From CAZPQM01 sp964588995 (GTDB lineage Bacteria; Pseudomonadota; Alphaproteobacteria; Rickettsiales; UBA8987): a DNA stretch of 20,343 nucleotides. This document shows, piece after piece, positions 15,053-20,343 of this stretch. Location of the stretch: assembly GCA_964588995.1 (NCBI GenBank), contig CAZPQM010000023.1, positions 1 through 20,343 on the forward strand, in the 5' to 3' direction. Numbering within the stretch: the first letter of the stretch is position 1; each line of letters opens with the position of its first letter. The position numbers and the translations under genes are program-made. The notes beneath the pieces were generated by a model that was not told the DNA's origin, did no database searches, and saw only the letters and a list, made by a program, of their open reading frames with translations.

Positions 15053-15209
15053 CCTCCCCCACAAGCGCGGCACTTCTACTCCTCCCCCTGCTTGTGGGGG
15101 GAGGTTGGGAGGGGGGCATGACTACTCACCGTAAGCACATGACACCCCCACCACTGCGGCTACGCTTCATAGAAGCTAGCCTCGTTACCTCCCCCGCAGG
15201 CAGGGGAGG
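15053..15209. repeat. C/G-rich inverted-repeat block
   Basis: CCTCCCCCACAAGC (15053-15066) is the inverse of GCTTGTGGGGGGAGG (15090-15104) apart from one extra G. A further CCTCCCCC (15081-15088) can compete for the same arm. CCTCCCC (15188-15194) with GGGGAGG (15203-15209) closes the block. Such units act as dispersed intergenic repeats in several alphaproteobacteria and could also stop transcription between the convergent genes. Confidence 0.7.
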
Positions 15210-15269
15210 ATGCGTTCTTATCCCCTCTCCCGCATGGCATGAAAGTAGGGTGAGTACTTCACGACCACC

Positions 15270-17078
15270 CTACCCTAACTGCAGCAGCGTATGCTCCGCT
15301 GCGATACGTTGTTCCAGAACGGCTTTAGTATCAGTGAGTTCCGGCGCAAGCGCGTCCACAACCGCGAGTACCGTGCGCGCTTCTTCTGCCGCATAGAGAT
15401 TATACGCCACATAAATCGGAACATCCTCATCCAGAAATTGCTGTAATTTCGGATCCTGCACGGTGGCCAGCTGCGCCGCCATGCGGCTACTATCCTGCGC
15501 CTCCTGCTGCTCCGTCTGGTTACCGAGGAAAATCCCTGCCGCGCTGGCAGGCAAAAAATCCTCATAGATCATCGGCAGTTGATGCACGGCACCGGCTTTC
15601 ACTAAGAGCTGCATCGCCTGTGGTAAGTAGCTATCGGACGTTATGCTGGCAAGCGCCTCGCGGCAGGATGCATCAAACGCGCTCTCATCCGCCAGTTCAT
15701 AGCGGAAATAAGCCAGTTCCTGCTCTATCAGATGCGTATAATTGCCGTCCTCACGCGGCCAGAGCGGCGTTTGCTTAAACACACGTTCCGCGACGCGCTG
15801 CCACCCTGCATTATCCTTCTGCGCTGCGCCTTCATAGGCCTTTACGCTCGCGGCGAGTGCTTCATCATAAAGCGCCCGGCCTTTCGGTGTCAGCGCGATA
15901 TAGCGCGCCTCAATCTCGCCGAACCGCGCCGTATGCGCCTGCACTGCAATAGCCGGAAGCTTCAGATCAACACCGAGCGCATCCGCAACGTCCTGTAGCT
16001 GAAAATGCCGTTTGACCTCACCGAATAGCGCCTGCAGATGATAGCCCGCATTATCGAGCGCAAGCCCCAGCTTGGCAAGATCGAGCTCGCCGCTATAATC
16101 GAGCATAATGCCTTTTGCCTCAATCGCCGCTTGCATCGTCTGAAGTATTGCTGCGCTGCAGCATTTTTGACTCTTCGCATCGGCAAATACCCAGGTCGGT
16201 TTGGCGACGTAAGAGGTCTGGTTTAAGAGCACATTCGGCTGCATCGCGGTGGGCGGCCCCTGCACTTTCGCAAGCATCCTGAAATGGTGCTTCCTGCCCT
16301 CTTCCGCCATGCGGTCATACGCGTCCTGAATATTGAGCGCACGCGGCGTCAGATGGTTGATATGCGGGTTCGGAAAGCCGAGAATATCCGCCGCCACTTC
16401 ATGCACCGCCCTGATGCGTTCATAGAGCTCCACCGGAATCGCGAGCGTATCACTCATGGCGAAAATGCGCGTTGCCAGCGCGACAAACGCCTCCGCATCC
16501 GCCTCCGTTAAGCCACCGTGTTCATCAAAACGCCTTATATACGTGCCAAGCTCACTGGCATGCACATCGGCGGTGCGCACCTCCGACTCCAGCGATGCCG
16601 GAAAAATCGCGCGCTTGTCAATCACCTCCCGTATCTCCGCTTTCAGCGACGCATCACAGGCGAGCGCAGACACATCCAGCACTGACGTAAACATGCGAAA
16701 CGGGTTGACGGTTTCATCACCGTACAACTCCAGCGGGCGTGCAGCAATGGCAATCACCGGAGCTGCGTTACCGACCGCCGTCAGATTATAAAAATTCACG
16801 GGGTGCATCCCCATCACGCGGTACACTTCAACCAGCTGTTTTAACTCCTGAGGCGATGCGAGCCGGACCGCGCCATGCCGCTCAACGAAGATACGGGCGC
16901 TGTTAACATGTTCTTCAGCTGAAAGCAGCTCAGACTGACGTTTCCGCTCTTCATCCAGATACGCCGCGTTCGACGCCTCCGTGATCCGCACGAGATCGTT
17001 ATACAGCCCCACCTCCTCGCCATACATCGCGGCCATGGCAGCGGCAAATCGGGCGCGGAGGTGATGGGCGGAGAGCAT
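15270..17078 (-). CDS. HglS/YdcJ-type 2-oxoadipate dioxygenase/decarboxylase (DUF1338), extended
   Basis: 602 residues, about 150 more than E. coli YdcJ (447) or Pseudomonas HglS. HglS is a metal-dependent VOC-like enzyme converting 2-oxoadipate to 2-hydroxyglutarate in D-lysine breakdown. Family landmarks run in order: FAAAMAAMYGEEV, VERHGAVR (H68), MGMHPVNFY, NPFRMFTSVL, FPNPHINHLTPR (H239/H242), AHTARFGEIE (H382, E388/E390) and YEDFLPASAAGIF. The candidate metal ligands are therefore present. About 80 residues (roughly 300-380, with the pair Cys306-Cys307) are inserted just before the last ligand motif. The C-terminus also runs on past the usual end. The ATG lacks a good Shine-Dalgarno but matches the family start. 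No other lysine-degradation gene is nearby. Confidence 0.87.
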   Translation of the reverse strand: MLSAHHLRARFAAAMAAMYGEEVGLYNDLVRITEASNAAYLDEERKRQSELLSAEEHVNSARIFVERHGAVRLASPQELKQLVEVYRVMGMHPVNFYNLTAVGNAAPVIAIAARPLELYGDETVNPFRMFTSVLDVSALACDASLKAEIREVIDKRAIFPASLESEVRTADVHASELGTYIRRFDEHGGLTEADAEAFVALATRIFAMSDTLAIPVELYERIRAVHEVAADILGFPNPHINHLTPRALNIQDAYDRMAEEGRKHHFRMLAKVQGPPTAMQPNVLLNQTSYVAKPTWVFADAKSQKCCSAAILQTMQAAIEAKGIMLDYSGELDLAKLGLALDNAGYHLQALFGEVKRHFQLQDVADALGVDLKLPAIAVQAHTARFGEIEARYIALTPKGRALYDEALAASVKAYEGAAQKDNAGWQRVAERVFKQTPLWPREDGNYTHLIEQELAYFRYELADESAFDASCREALASITSDSYLPQAMQLLVKAGAVHQLPMIYEDFLPASAAGIFLGNQTEQQEAQDSSRMAAQLATVQDPKLQQFLDEDVPIYVAYNLYAAEEARTVLAVVDALAPELTDTKAVLEQRIAAEHTLLQLG

Positions 17079-17123
17079 GGAAATGAGTGTAGCATAGCAG
17101 CGTTATGTGGGGGAACCAAAAAC

Positions 17124-17201
17124 GTCATCCCGAGAGAGCGACAGCGACGAGGGATCTTGCCCGCCCGCATAGGATTCCTCCAACGTCGTTGTCGGAATGA
17201 C
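17124..17201. repeat. dispersed inverted repeat of the GTCATCCCGAG type
   Basis: GTCATCCCGA (17124-17133) and TCGGAATGAC (17192-17201) are inverse arms with one mismatch. The left part ends in GAGGGATCTT, the same family as the unit at 14903-14929 in opposite orientation. Confidence 0.7.
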
Positions 17202-17346
17202 AGGGCGCGTGGCGCTAGCGAGCGTAGTAATGCGAGCCCTTTAGTCGTGTACATGCGCGTTAGGCTCATGTGAAAATCAGTGATTCAGGTAAAAAAGAAT
17301 AGCAAAAACAGCATGTTTTGCACAGCCCTGAGCTGCCGAAGGCATA

Positions 17347-17381
17347 GCTCATTGATTTGCATAGTAATGCAAATCAGGAGC
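17347..17381. repeat. perfect 9-bp hairpin with outer arms
   Basis: GATTTGCAT (17354-17362), AGTA loop, ATGCAAATC (17367-17375), enclosed by GCTC (17347-17350) and GAGC (17378-17381), followed on the plus strand by AAAAAAA. It is not a terminator for either neighbour, because no T-run follows in a transcribed direction with a gene. It may be a recombination or protein-binding site. Confidence 0.5.
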
Positions 17382-17400
17382 AAAAAAATTTCACCCACAC

Positions 17401-17424
17401 AAAAAAAAGGGCCCCGCCCTCCTT
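17401..17424 (-). terminator. intrinsic terminator of the right-hand two-gene unit
   Basis: Read on the minus strand, AAGGAGGGC pairs with GCCCTTTTT around a GGG loop and ends in eight Ts (17408-17401). It lies about 75 bp after the stop at 17500. A small GAGGG/CCCTC hairpin (17472-17490) precedes it. Confidence 0.7.
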
Positions 17425-17499
17425 CCCTTGCGGGTCGGAGTGCAGAGGCACCTTTAAGAAATATGAGACTTGAGGGAACTTTTAACCCTCATGGAAAAC

Positions 17500-18843
17500 T
17501 TAATCCCAGTTCATGCCGTTATTGTTGGCCGCCTGGCACATGGCCGGAGTTACCGTAACGGTTTGATTATTGTGGATCTCGTTTTGGACGATCACCTCAA
17601 TATCGATGTTCTGGGCTTGGGCAATGGCCAGTAGCTGAGCATAAAGTGCGGTCAGCGTATCAATGTCGTTGCCCATCGCCGCAGAATTAATAATCAGATC
17701 AATCAACCAACCTTCGATTCCATCGAGTCGTGCGTGGATGCTCGAGTCGTGGTTCGCAAGTGCGGTCAGCACGGATTGGTTACCGTTCAGTATCGCAGCA
17801 TGGATCATAGCCAAAGTCGCAGCGTTAGCCGCTTGATCGGAATTGTATTGGGCTTCAAAGGACGCTTGGTTAGCCATCATCTGGACTTGATTTACCAGAA
17901 TCTGGTCAACGTCTTGTCCCAGATCAGCTAGTGCCAAAAGCAATTGCTGTCCGATCGCCAGAGCTTGTGCAGCCGTCAGTCCGTTGGCTTGTACTTGACC
18001 TTGCAGGTTAGCAAAGCCGCTGGTCATGTTGGCTTGCAGGTTGCCTTGGTTGGCGATTATTACTGCCAGACTGGCACCGGTCGCTGCGTTTCCGCTATTA
18101 ATATCCTGCCCGTTCTGTTGGGATTGGGCGAGGATGATCTGCAGCGTGCTGGGCACTCCACCCAGTAATATGATCAAATCCTGAATCAGGTTGCCGTTTT
18201 GCAGCAACCACTGCTGGAGGTTATCCAGTTTCAGGTTCGCGGATACCAAAAGCAGGTGGTTCTGAGCCAGCTCGGCACGGATGATCGCAAGTTCTTCGGC
18301 GTTCGAATTGAGCACCAGGCCCTGTGCGATCAGCTGCTGCTGGATCGCGTTCAAGGTCTGGATGACCAGATCGAGCTTGCCGTCGAAGGCATTGCCCTGC
18401 GCGATCAACTGCTGAAAGTAGATCTGATATTGATCTAGCAGCAGCTGGTTGTTAGCCACCACGAAAGCAATATTGTCTACCTTACCTTCAAGGCGAGATA
18501 CATCGCCTCGAAGGAGCAGCATTTCGGCGTAGAGCAAATCCAACTGTTGTTGAATGTCCCCATTGCCGTTCTGGATCGCCAGGATAATCGAATCGATGTT
18601 AGCAGTAGTAACATTGTAAGCCACGTCGTCGCTGGCCTCTTCGTAGATTGTACATGACGGGGTGAGAAGAAGCAGCGCAGCGCCGCCGGCCGCGAGGCCG
18701 GGGGTGCTGGTCACGACGGTAACCGCCGGAGCGGAAACCGTTACCAAAGACGCAACCGGAGCAACGAAGCTCTGCACGGTCACTAAAATAGCCAACACAA
18801 TGGCTTGCAGTTTTTGCCCGAAGGCTTGAAAATTGTTTTTCAT
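17500..18843 (-). CDS. unrecognised envelope protein rich in Gln/Asn/Leu/Ala, predicted long helical
   Basis: 447 residues; family not recognised. A hydrophobic N-terminal segment (about 12-35) and a second one ending in LLLLTPSC (Cys near 64) suggest export, and the latter is a poor lipobox. From residue 75 on the protein is almost free of Lys and Arg and very rich in Gln, Asn, Leu, Ile and Ala. It has regular hydrophobic spacing expected of coiled coils or a helical stalk, and QQLIAQG occurs twice, 26 residues apart. It ends TVTPAMCQAANNNGMNWD. The start has no Shine-Dalgarno but an A/T-rich leader. It follows the lipoprotein gene by 20 bp and is probably cotranscribed. A phage-fibre or adhesin-like surface role is conceivable but unsupported. 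Confidence 0.75.
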   Translation of the reverse strand: MKNNFQAFGQKLQAIVLAILVTVQSFVAPVASLVTVSAPAVTVVTSTPGLAAGGAALLLLTPSCTIYEEASDDVAYNVTTANIDSIILAIQNGNGDIQQQLDLLYAEMLLLRGDVSRLEGKVDNIAFVVANNQLLLDQYQIYFQQLIAQGNAFDGKLDLVIQTLNAIQQQLIAQGLVLNSNAEELAIIRAELAQNHLLLVSANLKLDNLQQWLLQNGNLIQDLIILLGGVPSTLQIILAQSQQNGQDINSGNAATGASLAVIIANQGNLQANMTSGFANLQGQVQANGLTAAQALAIGQQLLLALADLGQDVDQILVNQVQMMANQASFEAQYNSDQAANAATLAMIHAAILNGNQSVLTALANHDSSIHARLDGIEGWLIDLIINSAAMGNDIDTLTALYAQLLAIAQAQNIDIEVIVQNEIHNNQTVTVTPAMCQAANNNGMNWD

Positions 18844-18863
18844 CTTAATTGTTTTAGAGTTAA

Positions 18864-20051
18864 TTACTGAATTTTCAAAGTCATGGCCGGATAAAGTTGC
18901 CCGTCCAAAATGCCACCCGTTACGCCGAAACGATCCGTTTTATCTTTGTCGAGGTAAAGGCCTAGACCTCCTCGACCGTTCAAAATCGGATCCTTTAGCG
19001 ACTTCAGGGATAACCCTTTCGTGCTTACCATCGGGATAACATCTGCATAGGCGTTCCATTGACCGCCGAACATCCGGAAATCACGTTCGTAACCTACAAC
19101 CGGCCCGACATTCGTCTGGCTGGTCGCCCAGTTCGTAACATTGACATCACGGGTGAAATCCCGCGTGTGTGTCACGGCACCGGCAGAGGTTTGGAACGTG
19201 TTGACGGTACGTTCTTGCGAAGGGATAACCCAACGCGAAGGAGCGATCTCAACGTGACCGGCAGCGCCTAAGCGCAAGTGCCCGTCATTGGAGAGCTTGC
19301 CAACGCGTACAACCCCGTCGACGAGGATGTCCGCCGTTTCGGTGCGTTCGTTCCACATCCCGAATCCGCCGAACTCGATGCGCGGCGAGGTGAACCGTAG
19401 TCCTCCTACCGGCCCTTCGCCGTGAAAGCCACCCTGTCCTTCAATGCCAAATGGCAGGAGCCGCTTGGTAACCGTGTCGGTCACCGTTACGGTTCCGCCG
19501 AGGCGGGGTCCGGGCGCGTCGTACAATTCGGGTCCGGCATTGCTGCGTTTACCTTTGTCGCGGTTGCCGTTCCATCCGTTGTAGAAGTTCGGGCTGATCA
19601 CGGGGCTAACCGTGATATTCGACGTGTTCGGCGTCGCGGCCGTTCCTCGCGGTTCCCAGTCCCGCTGGGCGGGTTGGGGAGCGCGGGTAACCGAGCGGGT
19701 GCGGTTCGTCGTCCCGGAGGACTTCGAACCGTTGCATCCGCAGCAGTTTTCGACGGTAAGGCGCAAAGCGCTGTTCTCACCTTCGAGATACTGGAAGCGG
19801 TTGGCCAGTTCGAGGCTGTCGTTGGCGCGCTTGAGGGAATCGAGTTCCCCTTGCGCGGCCAGACTGGCCTTCAAGCGGGCGTTCTCTTCCAGGATGGATC
19901 GGAGCTCGCTAACCTCGAGTGCCACGAACTGTGCCGGAGCACTGGGCGTGGCGACCGAAGTCGCGGTTTCGGGTGCCTCGCTCGACCCACATGACATCAG
20001 GCCGAAGCCGATGAATGCGAGGAGCAACAGCACTAGACTGTTTAGTCTCAT
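18864..20051 (-). CDS. unrecognised lipoprotein with coiled-coil stalk and beta-rich C-terminal domain
   Basis: 395 residues from ATG 20051. A frame open to 20147 adds 32 basic residues before the signal peptide, so the internal ATG is preferred. The signal peptide MRLNSLVLLLLAFIGFGLMS is followed by Cys21 in a CGSS context typical of Bacteroidota lipoproteins. A coiled coil follows (about 45-100, ELRSILEENARLKASLA). An ENCCGCNG motif with three Cys comes next, then a Thr/Pro/Asn-rich linker (to about 175). The last part is Gly/aromatic-rich with alternating strands (GGFHGEGPVGGLRFTSPRIE, VGPVVGYERDF), resembling an outer-membrane or surface beta domain. No family is recognised. TTAAAAATT precedes the ATG in place of a Shine-Dalgarno. 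Confidence 0.75.
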   Translation of the reverse strand: MRLNSLVLLLLAFIGFGLMSCGSSEAPETATSVATPSAPAQFVALEVSELRSILEENARLKASLAAQGELDSLKRANDSLELANRFQYLEGENSALRLTVENCCGCNGSKSSGTTNRTRSVTRAPQPAQRDWEPRGTAATPNTSNITVSPVISPNFYNGWNGNRDKGKRSNAGPELYDAPGPRLGGTVTVTDTVTKRLLPFGIEGQGGFHGEGPVGGLRFTSPRIEFGGFGMWNERTETADILVDGVVRVGKLSNDGHLRLGAAGHVEIAPSRWVIPSQERTVNTFQTSAGAVTHTRDFTRDVNVTNWATSQTNVGPVVGYERDFRMFGGQWNAYADVIPMVSTKGLSLKSLKDPILNGRGGLGLYLDKDKTDRFGVTGGILDGQLYPAMTLKIQ

Positions 20052-20343
20052 AATTTTTAAGTTTTTAATTTTTGCGCCGCTTTCATGAAATTTAAAAAAG
20101 CGAGCGCGTGGAAAAATGAAAAAAAGAAATTTTATATACCTACTCAAAGCGTATGAGCAGGTTGACGACTATCCAGTATGTTCCCAACGCCCTTTCGGGG
20201 ATGGTACTTGCTGCCTAGTCGGAAAAAAATATGTTTCATAACCACCGCAGGGAGTCAACTCTATGCCGAAGCATAAAGGTCTCAACCTGAATCAAATTAG
20301 AAGCAAGGAGCTTCTTTAAACTCCTGTCCTAAATTTGAACGGG
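20052..20343. other. right-edge stretch without a clear gene; one tiny ORF and a hairpin
   Basis: A/T-rich leader to about 20110, then mixed sequence. An 18-codon ORF (20263-20319, plus strand, beginning MPKHKGLNLN) has AGGGAG 8 nt upstream of its ATG. A perfect hairpin AGAAGC-AAGGA-GCTTCT (20299-20315) overlaps its end and is followed by only two Ts. Neither is strong enough to call a gene or a terminator. Confidence 0.4.

Larger units (their letters stand above)
14831..15269. other. 439-bp gene-free stretch filled with dispersed repeats
   Basis: Between the convergent ends of glpK and the HglS-like gene there is no credible gene. The space holds three repeat blocks of different types, listed separately (14903-14929, 14952-15040, 15053-15209). 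No clean intrinsic terminator with a T-tract serves glpK, so the GC-rich hairpins may do that job. Confidence 0.7.
17079..17499. other. 421-bp gene-free stretch at the change of sequence character
   Basis: Holds the repeat at 17124-17201, the hairpin at 17347-17381 and a terminator at 17401-17424. No gene is supported. Left of about 17240 the sequence is GC-balanced with alphaproteobacterial-type repeats. Right of about 17275 it becomes A-rich, leading into two genes of different style. Confidence 0.6.

Noticed and set aside
17250..17265. GTTAGGC as an integron attC core site for the right-hand genes
   Set aside because: No paired RYYYAAC site with the expected imperfect palindrome was found at a suitable distance, so a cassette reading is not supported.
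17280..17558. 92-codon plus-strand frame
   Set aside because: It runs through a hairpin, the terminator of the opposite-strand gene and that gene's C-terminus. The poly-Lys and Pro content comes from the A-runs and GC stem, not from a protein.
19422..19994. 190-codon plus-strand frame opposite the lipoprotein gene
   Set aside because: The minus-strand frame has a signal peptide, lipobox and coiled coil. This one is Gly/Arg/Val-rich without features and is explained by GC-rich antisense.

Overview
The first ~17 kb reads as a chromosomal fragment of a Gram-negative bacterium, most likely an alphaproteobacterium. The indicators are an XRE regulator of the type common in that class, an alphaproteobacterial-looking Trm112-like protein, an initiator tRNA, a tRNA-Gly with encoded CCA, and several intergenic palindromic repeats resembling those scattered through alphaproteobacterial genomes. 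No rRNA or other phylogenetic marker is present, so the assignment is inferred from protein resemblance only.

Region 1 (1-8392, minus strand) is a partial initiator tRNA and a six-gene envelope-machine operon. In transcription order the genes are a PilM-PilN-like fusion, a PilO-like protein, a PilP-like protein, a lipoprotein secretin (PilQ/MshL type), a GspE/PilB-type ATPase and a GspF/PilC-type platform protein. This is the inner-membrane alignment complex, outer-membrane gate, motor and platform of a type IV pilus (MSHA-like) or a related type II secretion machine. Pilins and prepilin peptidase are not in the window and may lie elsewhere.

Region 2 (8393-10445) is a divergent 420-bp AT-rich intergenic region with a possible small RNA or attenuator. 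It is followed by a lone FliN, a secreted Rap1a/Tai-like protein, an XRE regulator, and on the minus strand a small Trm112-like gene of 59 codons. Region 3 (10559-12163) holds a membrane-bound DUF457 (YdjM-type) protein, a long hairpin and tRNA-Gly(GCC). Its 3' end is repeated 167 bp downstream with a cluster of palindromes in between.

Region 4 (12164-17201) is a set of metabolic and redox genes. A DCC-type thiol-disulfide protein overlaps a DUF2237 protein on the minus strand, an ArsC/YffB-like protein overlaps glycerol kinase (glpK) on the plus strand, and a long HglS/YdcJ-type 2-oxoadipate dioxygenase/decarboxylase lies on the minus strand. The last gene is flanked by several families of dispersed inverted repeats.

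Region 5 (about 17280-20343) looks different. It contains two unrecognised minus-strand genes, a lipoprotein with a coiled-coil stalk followed by an envelope protein rich in Gln, Asn, Leu and Ala. Both have A/T-rich start contexts without a Shine-Dalgarno sequence, in the style of Bacteroidota. This is either horizontally acquired DNA or a chimeric assembly join at or near the dispersed repeats around 17124-17381.
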